From NCBI GenBank assembly GCA_033857955.1, contig JAWVCW010000006.1, positions 361,098 to 425,097 on the forward strand: a DNA stretch of 64,000 nucleotides. The letters are read 5' to 3'. The notes below the pieces were generated by a model that saw only the letters and a list, made by a program, of their open reading frames with translations, did not search any database and was not told the origin of the DNA. Shown in pieces: positions 40,939 through 50,131 of this stretch. Source of the stretch: Gaiellasilicea sp033857955. GTDB taxonomy: Bacteria; Actinomycetota; Thermoleophilia; Gaiellales; Gaiellaceae. A program made the position numbers and the translations under genes. How positions within the stretch are numbered: the first letter of the stretch is position 1; every line of letters begins with the position of its first letter.

Positions 40939-42934
40939 CAGCGTCCTTTCTGGTCACGGTGCCGGCTGAGCCGCTCGGCTCGCGTGAGGATCCCCCCCAG
41001 CCTCGACGACGCCGAAAGCTAGCCACTGAACCGATCAGCACGGAAAGCGTGGAGGAGAGAATGGAGCCGATCCCTTGCGGACGCACGAGAATGACGAGCG
41101 CCAGAGCGATCCCGAAGATGATCCCCGGGATCGCCGGTACGCCGGAGGCGTAGTACGGGGTTCCGATGATGAAGGCCGCCCCGAGTACGGCACCGAGAAC
41201 TGACGCACGCCCACCCACGATGATCGCGACAATCAAGTAGATCGAGTCCCACACAGTGAAGGTCTCGGGCGTCAAGTAACCGGTAACCGACGCAAGCACG
41301 GCACCAGCAAGCCCACAGAGCCCGGAGCCGATTGCGAACGCAAGCACCCGTTGCTGGACGACCCGGACGCCGGCCGCCTCAGCAGCTACTGCGTTGTCAC
41401 GAACAGCCTTCCACGACCTTCCGAGGAAGGACCGGTTCACGATGAGCATCAAGGCGGCGACGGCCGCGCACAAGCCAACCGTGTAGTAGTAGATATTGAG
41501 GTTCCGATCCGCCCCCATACCGATCGCTGCCGGTAGCGGTGCCGAAATGCCGTTGTCTCCACCGCTCAGGCCGTCGAAGAACCTGAGAACTTCCGGGACA
41601 GCCAACGCAAAGGCGAGAGTCAGCACCGCCATGTAGACGCCCCGGAGCCGTGCCGCGGGGAGACCAAAAATCGCTCCGCTCACGCCGGCGAGAGCGGCAG
41701 CTGTCGCCACCGCGAGCGCGTAAGGGAAATCTGCACGGTCCTGCAGGAGCACCGCCGAGTACGCACCGAGGAGCATGAAGCCGGACTGGCCGATCGAGAG
41801 CAGCCCCGAGAAGCCGAAGATCACGTCCATGCCGAACGCGGCGATCGCGAAGCAGGCCATGGTCGCGATCAACAGCGTCGTCGATGTGTCGAGCCGAGGT
41901 CCGAGTGCGATAAATATCGCCCCGACCAACGCCAGGACCGCAAGCGCGGTCGGGAGGCCGATCGATGTGGTGGGTACAACAGTGCGCCTGCGCCGGAACG
42001 GAGACACGCTCCTGAGCGCGCCACCGAATCGGAAGGTTGCCCTTCTGGGAAGATGCGGCTCGGGCACACGAGGTAACGAGCTGCCGAAAATCCCATACGG
42101 AAGAAAGACGAGCACGAGCAGGATCGTGAGAAACGAGACCGTCCTCGTGAGCTCGTTCGTCAGATAGGTCGCAATCAGCGATTGCGCGGTGCCGAAGACC
42201 AGGGCGCCGAGCACGACACCACTGATGCGCTCGAAGCCGCCCAGGACGACGGCGACGAACGCGACGATGAGGTACGTGGTGAGGAAGTCGGGTGTGAGGT
42301 AGTTCGACGGGGTGACAAGCAAGGCCGTAACCGCTGCGAGCGCGCCGGCCATCGCCCACACGAGTGTTTGAGTCATCAGACCGCTGATTCCGAACGTGGA
42401 GGCCGTGATGCGCCCTTCGCTGACTGCGCGAATGGCGAGCCCGATCCGGAGTCGGTAGAGGATGAAGTAGAGGGATACGGTGGCGCCGATCGCTACGCCG
42501 ATCGCAACGACGTTCGAGCCCTGCAAGTTGTAGTCGCCGATCGTGACAAGCGTTCGGCTCCCCACGGGCTGCGGAAGCGCGTACGGCTCGCCGCCATAGA
42601 TCCACAGCAGCAGCGACTGGATGACGATTGCAAGCCCGAGCGTCATGATGCCTACGAGCTCGTGCGATCGCGCCGACAGCCGATCGATGATAAGCAGGTA
42701 CGAGCCGCCCGAGACGGCTGCGCCGGTCAAAACCGCGACCAGAGCGACGACCGCGTACGGAACGTTGCGCTCGAGGAGAGAGTACGCGGTGTACCCGGCG
42801 ATCGCGCCCACCGCCCCATGGGCGAAGTTGAGGACACCCGACGTCCGATAGACGATCGAGAGCCCGAGCCCGAAGATGAGGTACAGGCTCGCCGTCACCA
42901 CACCGCTGGCAAGGACAGTGAGGAGCTGGCTCAT
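40931..42934 (-). CDS. LivH-LivM fused ABC permease
   Basis: 667 residues, about twice a normal permease. Residues 1-300 are LivH-like (SQLLTVLASGVVTASLYLIF, RTSGVLNFAHGAVGAIAGY, GIMTLGLAIVIQS); residues 330-640 are LivM-like (FGFSGLLSIGQSGFMLLGAY, GVYMAVLTLAFALAVPEV, VGGRASVLGAVLGA). About sixteen membrane helices are expected. A charged linker (LPRRATFRFGG to FRRRRT) joins the halves. Fusion fixes a 1:1 heterodimer. It follows livJ by 126 bases in the same operon. A second, truncated copy of its first 30 or so codons occurs at 48680-48785. Confidence 0.9.
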   Translation of the reverse strand: MSQLLTVLASGVVTASLYLIFGLGLSIVYRTSGVLNFAHGAVGAIAGYTAYSLLERNVPYAVVALVAVLTGAAVSGGSYLLIIDRLSARSHELVGIMTLGLAIVIQSLLLWIYGGEPYALPQPVGSRTLVTIGDYNLQGSNVVAIGVAIGATVSLYFILYRLRIGLAIRAVSEGRITASTFGISGLMTQTLVWAMAGALAAVTALLVTPSNYLTPDFLTTYLIVAFVAVVLGGFERISGVVLGALVFGTAQSLIATYLTNELTRTVSFLTILLVLVFLPYGIFGSSLPRVPEPHLPRRATFRFGGALRSVSPFRRRRTVVPTTSIGLPTALAVLALVGAIFIALGPRLDTSTTLLIATMACFAIAAFGMDVIFGFSGLLSIGQSGFMLLGAYSAVLLQDRADFPYALAVATAAALAGVSGAIFGLPAARLRGVYMAVLTLAFALAVPEVLRFFDGLSGGDNGISAPLPAAIGMGADRNLNIYYYTVGLCAAVAALMLIVNRSFLGRSWKAVRDNAVAAEAAGVRVVQQRVLAFAIGSGLCGLAGAVLASVTGYLTPETFTVWDSIYLIVAIIVGGRASVLGAVLGAAFIIGTPYYASGVPAIPGIIFGIALALVILVRPQGIGSILSSTLSVLIGSVASFRRRRGWGGSSREPSGSAGTVTRKDAVE

Positions 42935-43060
42935 TTCAGGTTCCGGTTGATTGGACCCCCAAGCGGCCGAGCTGACAGTCCCGGCGAGAAGCCGAACATC
43001 AGCTCGACCGCATATTCACAGGTCAAACGAGTCGTGCAAAACAGCGGCACTTCCCGTCGG

Positions 43061-44257
43061 CTACAGGCCAGGAAGCTTTGAGAACCCCTGGACCTGCACG
43101 AATCGATTTTTTCGCACCTGATACATCGCGGCCCGGTTGAGACCCCAGTTCCGCGTCCGGTAGTCGAGCTGTGCAAGCTCAACAGTCTTGTTGAGGCGCC
43201 GCAGAGCACCGACGAACCGTTCGTGAGTCAGCTTCCCGCCACCGGCCGTGGAACCGCGGATGCCCTCGACTAGGAGGGCTGCGAGCATCCAGCCGCCCAT
43301 GCCTGACGAGTTAATGGCCCGTGGCGCGAACGACTGCATCTTCTTGACGAACTTCGCGACGGCCGGCCCCCGCGTCGGCCAGATGCCGTTGATGTATGTG
43401 CCTTCGGCGAGAGTGCCCGCAAGCCGCAGATACGCCGAATTTTGCGAGAAGAAGGGAGTGACCCACGTGGGCTTGAATCCGATCTGGTCGGCGGCCTTCT
43501 GGAGCGACGCGAGCGCGCTGAGGTTCGTCCAGACAAGAACAGTCTTCGCGCCCGACGCCTTCAGCCGAGTGGCCAGAGGAACGAAGTCCGTCGTCGTGGG
43601 CTCAACCGGAATGCTCGCCCGCAGGCTCCCGCCATTGCGGCGGACGTACCTGTTGATCGCCGTCTGAGCTCCTTGCGCAAGCGCGCTGTTCTCCCACGCC
43701 AGCGCGAACCTCTTGTCCTTCAGCTTGTTCATGATGAACTGCGCGTCGTACGGTCCCAGATAGCTGTAGTTGGGGACTACGCCGAAGATCCCGCCGCCGG
43801 GAAGCGACTTTGAGAGGCTCTGAACGAGAGCACCGTCCGCGGCCACCATCAGCGGAACGGTGCTGCCCTGGTTCTTGCTGACCTCTGCCGCCGAAACCAC
43901 CGGAAGCGTGCCGATCACCGAGATCGCGAACGGGTTCTTGGCAAGAAGCTGGTTCTGAGCAAGCGCCGACTGAGCCGCGTTGTACACATTGTCCCTGGTG
44001 TCGACCTCGAACGTGTAGCCATTCACCCCACCGCTCTTGTTCACTAGGTCGAGGTAACCCTGGAACCCTTCGGAGTAGAGGTAGGCACCTGCGTTCGCCC
44101 CTGACCTGGGCGTGTTATCGCCGATCACCAGCTTCGTCGCTGTCTGGCGCGCTCCGACGTCCGACGCTCCGGTGGCAACCGGAACCGTAATCGCCACAGC
44201 CACGGCAATCGCTGCTACGAGTCTAATCAGCCTCGCGTGACGCTTCATGCCTCGCAT
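43061..44257 (-). CDS. Liv/LivJ-type ABC substrate-binding protein 1
   Basis: 398 residues from ATG 44257, chosen for the GAGGAGGAG site; ATG 44248 is too far from it. An N-terminal signal peptide of about 30 residues (RLVAAIAVAVAITVPVATG) directs export. The periplasmic-binding-protein type 1 fold is shown by VIGDNTPRSG, EGFQGYLDLVNKSGGVNGY, AISVIGTLPVVSAAEVSK and PNYSYLGPYDAQF. No lipobox cysteine is obvious. It heads the 12-gene operon and delivers substrate to the LivH-LivM permease. Very similar throughout (roughly three quarters identical by eye) to the protein at 48916-50109. Confidence 0.9.
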   Translation of the reverse strand: MRGMKRHARLIRLVAAIAVAVAITVPVATGASDVGARQTATKLVIGDNTPRSGANAGAYLYSEGFQGYLDLVNKSGGVNGYTFEVDTRDNVYNAAQSALAQNQLLAKNPFAISVIGTLPVVSAAEVSKNQGSTVPLMVAADGALVQSLSKSLPGGGIFGVVPNYSYLGPYDAQFIMNKLKDKRFALAWENSALAQGAQTAINRYVRRNGGSLRASIPVEPTTTDFVPLATRLKASGAKTVLVWTNLSALASLQKAADQIGFKPTWVTPFFSQNSAYLRLAGTLAEGTYINGIWPTRGPAVAKFVKKMQSFAPRAINSSGMGGWMLAALLVEGIRGSTAGGGKLTHERFVGALRRLNKTVELAQLDYRTRNWGLNRAAMYQVRKNRFVQVQGFSKLPGL

Positions 44258-44365
44258 CTCTCCTCCTCTATAGCGATTCAGCCTGTCTGACGGCAGATGC
44301 AGTTCGAGTTTTGTGTTTTGCGAAACTTGCCTGGACATGGTCGTCGTAGGGACCGACATCCCCAT

Positions 44366-44436
44366 TGCTGACCGACCGGTCGGTCGATAGGATAGCGACA
44401 AAGATAAGGTGCTGCTCCTTCGATGTCAACCGGGCA
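44366..44436. repeat. Duplicated promoter segment, copy A
   Basis: This 71-base segment aligns almost without gaps to 50533-50602. Shared blocks are TGCTGACCGACCGGTCGG, GATAgGAT/GATAaGAT, GATAAG, GCTCC and ATGTCAACC-GGCA. The identity extends well beyond the operator, so the two regions are copies rather than independent sites. It matches the duplication of livJ and livH on the same side. Confidence 0.75.
44370..44393. promoter_or_regulatory. TetR-type operator site 4 (livJ operon / P450 promoter)
   Basis: GACCGACCGGTCGGTC at 44370-44385, perfect palindrome. TAGGAT at 44388-44393, two bases further on the plus strand, fits a -10 box for the P450 at 44476. On the minus strand it lies 112 bases before the livJ ATG. 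One operator therefore faces both the 12-gene operon and the P450. Confidence 0.8.
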
Positions 44437-44475
44437 TGTGAAGAAGTGGCGGTTGAGAATGGAAGGGGTGTGGGG

Positions 44476-45795
44476 ATGACGAGAAACGGTCCTGAGGCCG
44501 ACGAGACGTGTAGCCCGCTGGACTACACATATCCGTCTCCCGAGCTCCAGGAATGCCCGTTTCCGTATTACCAGGCGTTGCGCCAGCAGGCCCCCGTGCA
44601 CCAAATCCCGGGACGGGACGAGTACCTCGTCTCACGGTGGGAGGACATCACCTATATCGCGGAGCACCCCGACCTATTCTCGAGCGCCTTGGTTCCCGGC
44701 AGCGTGACCGCGAGCTCCCGCACGGGCGGCGCGGAGCAAACCTCCTTCAGTTACTTCGCAGACGGTCATGCGGCTGTCGGAGCGGCCGGCGATGCCACGT
44801 TTGGCTACTCGCCCACGAGCATGGCGATCTGCGATCCGCCGGAGAACAAGATGAAGCGAGCCGTCGGCCTGAAGTTGATCGGGCGCGAGCGCCTGCGCGA
44901 CTACGAGCCGTTCATCCGGCGATACACGGAGGAACTCATCGACTCCTTCATCGACCGCCGCGAGGTCGAGTTCGTGGGCGAGTTCGCGTCCTGGCTGCCG
45001 ATCAAGGTGATCGCCGACGTTCTGGGCCTGCCACAGCAAGATCTCACACTGCTCAAGCGACTCGGCGGTCGCGCCGCGCAGGGCGCCCGGTTCCTGACCG
45101 ATGAAGAGCTAGCAGAAGAAGATCGAGCATCGCGCGAGCTCGTCGAGTATCTGAGAACGCACATCTTGGATCGATATGACAACCCACGCGACGATGGCCT
45201 GGGACAGCTTGTGAGTGGACAGGTCGCGCGCGACGGACGACTCAATCTCCAGTACCTGATGTCGGAGGCGGGCGTACTCCTGGTCGCCGGCAACGCGTCG
45301 ACCTCGCACATGCTCTCGAGCGCGATGATGCTCCTCCTACAGAATCCGGACCAGCTCGAGCAGGTTCAGGTGAACCGGTCGCTGATCAGACCATTGCTGG
45401 AGGAAGCGTTGAGGCTGGAGTCGCCGGTGCAGTGGACATCGCGGACGACGACGCAAGATGTCGAGATCACGGACGTCCAAGTGCCGGCCGGGTCGACGCT
45501 TCTCATTCTGTGGGCGTCCGGTAACCGCGACCCGCGGAAGTGGGAGGACGCGGATCGGTTCTGGCCGGAGAGGCCCGACATCGCGAAGCGCCAGCTTGCG
45601 TTTGGTCGCGGTGCGCACCTCTGCCTTGGGGCGCCGCTCGCACGGCTCGAAGGGGAGATCGCGTTCAACATGCTGCTCGACCGGATGACAAATCTTTGCT
45701 TCACGCCCGGCAAGAACGATTTTACGCATGTGACCGTGCCCCACTTCCGCGCGCCAAAGGCGGTCTACATGCACTTCGACCGGGTCGAAGCGTGA
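44476..45795 (+). CDS. Cytochrome P450 (second of three)
   Basis: 439 residues from ATG 44476, seven bases after GGAAGGGG. Heme motif FGRGAHLCLG (around residue 380) and ExxR in EEALRLESPVQWTSR. The I-helix reads LLVAGNASTSHML: the acid of the usual AGxET is replaced by alanine/serine, which may change proton delivery. A Gly/Ala-rich insertion (GADQ-like AADGHAAVGAAGDATFGYSP region) precedes the C helix. Soluble class I enzyme, likely served by the ferredoxin at 47527. It appears to be a single-gene unit behind operator site 4. Confidence 0.9.
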   Translation: MTRNGPEADETCSPLDYTYPSPELQECPFPYYQALRQQAPVHQIPGRDEYLVSRWEDITYIAEHPDLFSSALVPGSVTASSRTGGAEQTSFSYFADGHAAVGAAGDATFGYSPTSMAICDPPENKMKRAVGLKLIGRERLRDYEPFIRRYTEELIDSFIDRREVEFVGEFASWLPIKVIADVLGLPQQDLTLLKRLGGRAAQGARFLTDEELAEEDRASRELVEYLRTHILDRYDNPRDDGLGQLVSGQVARDGRLNLQYLMSEAGVLLVAGNASTSHMLSSAMMLLLQNPDQLEQVQVNRSLIRPLLEEALRLESPVQWTSRTTTQDVEITDVQVPAGSTLLILWASGNRDPRKWEDADRFWPERPDIAKRQLAFGRGAHLCLGAPLARLEGEIAFNMLLDRMTNLCFTPGKNDFTHVTVPHFRAPKAVYMHFDRVEA

Positions 45796-46152
45796 TGGTT
45801 GCTACACAGCGTCTCAACGTCGGTCGGCGAGCCTGCCCGACTGAAGAGGTTGTGGACCTGCATCTCCAGGCGCTTGTGTTCGCTGGTGGAGCGGCTTGTC
45901 GAGTTGCTGCTCGGTCCGACTTCGGCTCGCACGCCTGACCACTTGGCCGGCAATGGCGCTGCCTCCGCACGCACGGTTCAAAGGCACCGCGACGAGAACT
46001 AGTGGCTGGGTGCGACGCCGACACCAAGGCCGCCCGGCACCGCGGCGCCGTCGCACCAGCCGCTAGAAACGTGCGAAGGCAAGGCCCATCCTCGTCTCAA
46101 TTGTCCATCGTAGGGGCGCGCTTGCTGCCTTGGCGGGCGGTGCCATCCTCAC
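45796..46152. other. Gene-free stretch between two P450 genes
   Basis: About 360 bases with no supported gene. Short frames here lack a start, ribosome site or protein-like composition. A plus-strand promoter with operator site 5 follows at 46153-46198. Confidence 0.45.
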
Positions 46153-46198
46153 GACCGACCGACCGACCGACCGACCGGTCGGTCAGCTGACCTATACT
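46153..46198 (+). promoter_or_regulatory. TetR-type operator site 5 with GACC tandem expansion
   Basis: Six tandem GACC units (46153-46176) run into two GGTC units (46177-46184), so the perfect palindrome GACCGACCGGTCGGTC (46169-46184) carries an extended left arm. TATACT at 46193-46198, eight bases on, is a near-consensus -10 box; the P450 ATG is 29 bases further. The tandem units may give extra half-sites or simply reflect replication slippage. Confidence 0.8.
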
Positions 46199-46227
46199 GA
46201 TCATCACGCTGCCTACGGAGGGACGCG

Positions 46228-47496
46228 ATGTTGCTGAATCATCCACAGCTGAAGTGGCAATGGAAAGCGCCGCCGCACATCTTGTCAATGACGGTGATCG
46301 ACTCCTATGTCGAAATCGACGAGATCCTACGGTCCCGGGACTTCCGCCAGGGGTCCCACACAGAGAGCAAGCCGTTTTTTGGTGACACACTTCTCCTCCT
46401 GGACGGCGACGCTCACCTCGGGCGCCGTCGCCTTGAGTCGAGGCTCTTCAGGCGTGACGCGCTGGACTACTACGAGACTCATGCCTTGGTGCCGGTCGTC
46501 GAGCAAATGCTCGCGGAGGCGCGTCAGAACCGTGCCGCGGACGGAACCGTACGCGCGGACCTCGTCCCGATGATGCGGGCGATGCTCCACCGCATCAGCG
46601 CGGTCGTTGCCGGCATCGATGACGTCGACATTGCGGAGCGCACTGAACGGTTCTCCTCGCTCGTCGAGAAGCTAGGCGAGGCAGCGACCGTCGAGTGGTC
46701 AACCCGCGACCACGCTGACGTGGTTCGGGAGGGTCTCGATGTCAAGCAGGCATTCCTCGAAGAGTTCTGGATCGCCTCGGCAGAGCGACGGAAGCACCTG
46801 GCGAAGGAGTTTTCCGCTGGCACCGTCGCGCAGGAGGAACTGCCACGGGACGTGCTGATGATGATGTATCTGAACTGGGACGACACGTGGGATGAGGAGC
46901 TTCCCATCCGCGAATGCACGCTCTTCCTCGTCGCGTCGACGCAGACGACATCCCACAGCCTCCCCCACCTGTTCCTCCACCTCCACGACTGGTTCGAGGA
47001 GCATCCGGAGGACAGTGAGAAGCGCACGGACTCGGAGTTTCTTCGGCTCGCGGCCGCGGAGTCACTACGCCTTCACCAACCGGTACCTTCGCTCCTGCGG
47101 TTCGCGAACACCGACGTCACGCTCTCCAGCGGTCGGCGCATCCCGAGAGGCGAGCGGGTGGCACTCGCCTTTACGCCAGCAAATCGGGAGACCGAACTCT
47201 TCGGTGACGACGCCGAGTTGTTCAACCCGTACCGCGAGGCGTCCGATCGGAAGCGACCGTGGGGCCTTACCTTCGGTGGGGGCGTTCACCTCTGCATCGG
47301 ACGGCCCCTCGTCACGGGTACCTCTACGCGAACGGATTCTGACGCCGCCGCAGGGACCGACGGAACGATGGTGAAGATCGCGCGTGCGCTGTACGAATCC
47401 GGACTTGAGCTTGATCGCGATGTTCTGCCGAAGCGCAATGACACGAGCTTCCATGACTCGTACTCCAGTGTCCCGATCGTCCTCACGAAGCTTTGA
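46228..47496 (+). CDS. Cytochrome P450 (third of three), divergent
   Basis: 422 residues, ATG preceded by GGAGG at 46216-46220. Heme motif FGGGVHLCIG (around residue 350) and ExxR in AAESLRLHQPVPSLLRFA are present. The I-helix segment is LFLVASTQTTSHSL instead of AGxET. After the heme cysteine there is a Thr/Asp/Ala-rich insertion (TGTSTRTDSDAAAGTDG) not usual in class I P450s, and the N-terminus is short. The P450 identity is sure; substrate and subfamily are not. The ferredoxin follows by 30 bases, so this is the P450 most directly coupled to it. Confidence 0.88.
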   Translation: MLLNHPQLKWQWKAPPHILSMTVIDSYVEIDEILRSRDFRQGSHTESKPFFGDTLLLLDGDAHLGRRRLESRLFRRDALDYYETHALVPVVEQMLAEARQNRAADGTVRADLVPMMRAMLHRISAVVAGIDDVDIAERTERFSSLVEKLGEAATVEWSTRDHADVVREGLDVKQAFLEEFWIASAERRKHLAKEFSAGTVAQEELPRDVLMMMYLNWDDTWDEELPIRECTLFLVASTQTTSHSLPHLFLHLHDWFEEHPEDSEKRTDSEFLRLAAAESLRLHQPVPSLLRFANTDVTLSSGRRIPRGERVALAFTPANRETELFGDDAELFNPYREASDRKRPWGLTFGGGVHLCIGRPLVTGTSTRTDSDAAAGTDGTMVKIARALYESGLELDRDVLPKRNDTSFHDSYSSVPIVLTKL

Positions 47497-47526
47497 CATG
47501 ACGAGTCCGCGGAGAGCCACGACAGG

Positions 47527-47739
47527 ATGAGGGCACACGTGGAGGTCGATCACGCCGAGTGTCAAGGCACCGGCTACTGCGTACGCGTGTGCCCGAATGT
47601 CTTCGAGATGGACACCGTTAGACAAGCTGCGCGCGTAAGGCTGCCCGTGGTTGGCCCGGACCTGCTCGACGCTGTCGAGGAGGCCGAAACCCTCTGTCCC
47701 ACAGGCGCGATCTCCGTAGTCCGCGACTCCAGCAGGTGA
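47527..47739 (+). CDS. 3Fe-4S ferredoxin (P450 partner)
   Basis: 70 residues. Cluster motif C12-x5-C18-x3-C22-P with C57-P at the C-terminus; the second cysteine of a 4Fe-4S motif is replaced (Thr15), as in the 3Fe-4S ferredoxins that serve actinobacterial P450s. It lies 30 bases after the third P450 and upstream of an SDR. It should take electrons from the ferredoxin reductase (25356-26570) and pass them to one or all P450s of the island. Confidence 0.92.
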   Translation: MRAHVEVDHAECQGTGYCVRVCPNVFEMDTVRQAARVRLPVVGPDLLDAVEEAETLCPTGAISVVRDSSR

Positions 47740-47830
47740 TCCTCAGACGCCCGAGCACGGCAGGGACCATGCCGGTGGCGCGGTTCAGAGGCGGCTGCTC
47801 GACGACCACTAAAACAACGCGGAGGGCCAG

Positions 47831-48640
47831 ATGAGCGATGGGCACGGACGGCTCAGGGGAATGACCGTCGTGATAACTGGCGGCGGGTCAGGGATTGGTC
47901 AAGCTGCGGTCATGCGTTTCGCAGCAGAGGGCGCGAACATCGTCGCGGCCGATGTCAACGCGGAGGCTGTCGCCAAAACGGCGAGCGAGGTGGTCGCTAG
48001 AGGCGGCGAAGCCACGGCCTGCGTTGCTGATGTGAGGGACGAGACATCGCTTCGGGATCTCGCGGCACTGGCACTCGAGCGTTATGGGCAGATCTCCGCG
48101 CTCTTTCATAGCGCAGGGATCACGGCCGAGGGCACAGCGCTGACCTGCGATCGAACGACGTGGGACAACGTCCTCGGCGTGAACCTCACTGGGTCGTGGC
48201 TAGCGGCGCGCGCCGTGCTGCCCGCGATGGTTGAGGCAAGCCGGGGATCCATCGTGCTCGTAGCGAGCGTGGCGGGGCTTGTCGGACTCCCGGCGGTCGC
48301 CGCGTATGCTGCCGCGAAAGGCGGGGTCGTCGCGCTGTGCCGGCAGATGGCGGTGGATTTCGCCCGTGACGGCATTCGGGTCAACGCTATTTGCCCGGGC
48401 ACGGTGCTGACGCCTCTCGTGCTGAAGGCCTACACCGCTCGAGGCGAGCTGGACCCAAACGAGATCGAGGCGGGCCTCGCTCGGGCAGCCGAGCGATATC
48501 CCTTGCGCCGACTCGGGACCGTCGACGACGTTGCGCACCTAGGGGTTTATCTCGCTAGCGATGAGGCGGCGTGGATGACCGGAGCTGCAGTACAAATAGA
48601 CGGGGGCCTGGTGTCCGCCGGCTGGCAGCCCGGAGCCTAG
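47831..48640 (+). CDS. Short-chain dehydrogenase/reductase
   Basis: 269 residues, ATG with GGAGGG ten bases upstream. Cofactor motif TGGGSGIG (16-23). NNAG is HSAG here. The active site has Ser in LVASVAGL and YAAAK (about 160-164), and the C-terminus MTGAAVQIDGG is typical. Third gene of the P450/ferredoxin/SDR operon, so it may oxidise the alcohol made by that P450 to a ketone. Confidence 0.87.
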   Translation: MSDGHGRLRGMTVVITGGGSGIGQAAVMRFAAEGANIVAADVNAEAVAKTASEVVARGGEATACVADVRDETSLRDLAALALERYGQISALFHSAGITAEGTALTCDRTTWDNVLGVNLTGSWLAARAVLPAMVEASRGSIVLVASVAGLVGLPAVAAYAAAKGGVVALCRQMAVDFARDGIRVNAICPGTVLTPLVLKAYTARGELDPNEIEAGLARAAERYPLRRLGTVDDVAHLGVYLASDEAAWMTGAAVQIDGGLVSAGWQPGA

Positions 48641-48679
48641 GCGACCTCGCCCGATCGCCGAACGCTGCTGGCCCCAACG

Positions 48680-48785
48680 CCTTATTGGCCCCGGACACCC
48701 GACACGGGTGGACGAGCCCGAGCCCGACGAGGTGCAGACTCGCCGTCACCACACCGCTGGCCAGGACGGTGAGGAGCTGGCTCAT
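48680..48785 (-). pseudogene. Truncated livH remnant
   Basis: The ATG at 48785 and the next 17 codons (SQLLTVLASGVVTASL) match the LivH-LivM permease start at 42934. Beyond that, nucleotide similarity continues with small indels to about 48680 (gacacccgac, gagcccgagcccga shared), then stops. No downstream permease sequence follows. The 50-odd bases upstream also match the livJ-livH spacer (cagctcgaccgcat in both). It is a decayed fragment left after duplication of the livJ-livH region. Confidence 0.8.
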
Positions 48786-48915
48786 GGACGAACCCGGTCG
48801 ATCAGCCGCCGAAGCGGTCGAGCCGGTGCGCCGGGCGAATCCCGGGACGCCAGCTCGACCGCATCAGAGGCCGGAGAGAGCGAGTCGAAGCGAGAGAGCA
48901 ACAATCCTCCGCAGG

Positions 48916-50109
48916 CTAGAGACCGGGGAGCGAAGAGAACCCCTGTACTTGAACGAAGCGACCCTTTTGCACCTGGTACATCGCTGCCCGGGTGACGCCC
49001 CAGTTCCGCTTTCGGTAGTCGAGCTCCGCCAGCTCCACCCGCTTGTGGATCTTCCGCACCGCGGCCACGTAGTTGGCCTGAGTCAGCTGGCGGCCACCGG
49101 CCGTCGCACCGCGAATGCCCTCAACCAGGACGGCGGCGAGCTGCCAGCCCTGCATGCCGGCTCCGTTGATGGCACGCGGAGCGTAGGTCTTCATCTGGGT
49201 GACGAACTTCGCGACGCCCGGGCCCCGCGTCGGCAGGATGCCGTTGACGTAGGTCCCTTCTGCGAACGAGCCTCCAAGCCGCAAGTACGCCGACGAGAGT
49301 GAGAAGAACGGAGTCACCCACTTCGGCTTGAATCCGATCTGGTCCGCAGCCTTCTGGAGCGACGCGACCAAGCCGAGGCCCGTCCAGACGAGAACCGTCT
49401 TCGCGCCGGACGCCTTCAACCGAGTCGCGAGCGGAACGAGATCGGTGGCCGTGGGATCAACGGGCAGGCTGGCCTGCAGGGTCCCGCCGTTGCGACGGAC
49501 GTACCTATTGATCGCCGTCTGCGCTCCCTGAGCGAGCGCGCTGTTCTCCCAGACCAGGGCGAACCTCTTGTCCTTTAGCTTGTTCATGATGAACTGGGCG
49601 TCGTAGGGCCCGAGATAGCTGTAGTTGGGAACGATCCCGAAGATCCCCCCGGGAAGCGACTTGGACAGGCTCTGAACGAGGGCACCGTCCGCTGCCACCA
49701 TGAGGGGAACCCTGCTGCCCTGGTTCTTGCTGATTTCCGCAGCTGACACCACCGGGAGCGTGCCGATCACCGAGATCGCGAACGGATTCTTGGCCAGCAG
49801 CTGGTTCTGAGCGAGCGCGGATTGCGCCGCGTTGTACTGATTGTCCCTGGTGTCGATCTCGAACGTGTAGCCGTTGACGCCACCATTCTTGTTCACCCAG
49901 TCGAGATAGCCCTGGAAGCCCTCGGAGATGATGTAGCTCCCGGCAGCGGGCCCGGACCTGATCGCACTCTCGCCGATCAGGAGCTTCGTCGCCGTCTGGC
50001 GCTCTTTGAGATCTGTCATTCCTGTCGCCACCGGAACCGTGATCGCTGCAAAGACGCCAATCGCTGCGATGAGCCTGATCAGCCTCGCACGCTGGTTCAT
50101 GCCTCGCAT
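48916..50109 (-). CDS. Liv/LivJ-type ABC substrate-binding protein 2
   Basis: 397 residues from ATG 50109 with GAGGAGG upstream (same arrangement as its paralog). Signal peptide of about 30 residues (RLIAAIGVFAAITVPVATG). Long identical blocks with the protein at 43061-44257 include SALAQNQLLAKNPFAISVIG and GALVQSLSKSLPG; differences concentrate in the second lobe (TGLGLVASLQ, SLSSAYLRLGG), which may shift ligand choice. It has no permease of its own: a livH fragment follows it. It probably shares the LivH-LivM/LivF/LivG importer. It follows the Rieske ferredoxin by 22 bases. Confidence 0.9.
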   Translation of the reverse strand: MRGMNQRARLIRLIAAIGVFAAITVPVATGMTDLKERQTATKLLIGESAIRSGPAAGSYIISEGFQGYLDWVNKNGGVNGYTFEIDTRDNQYNAAQSALAQNQLLAKNPFAISVIGTLPVVSAAEISKNQGSRVPLMVAADGALVQSLSKSLPGGIFGIVPNYSYLGPYDAQFIMNKLKDKRFALVWENSALAQGAQTAINRYVRRNGGTLQASLPVDPTATDLVPLATRLKASGAKTVLVWTGLGLVASLQKAADQIGFKPKWVTPFFSLSSAYLRLGGSFAEGTYVNGILPTRGPGVAKFVTQMKTYAPRAINGAGMQGWQLAAVLVEGIRGATAGGRQLTQANYVAAVRKIHKRVELAELDYRKRNWGVTRAAMYQVQKGRFVQVQGFSSLPGL

Positions 50110-50131
50110 CGTTCCTCCTCTACTCGGTACA

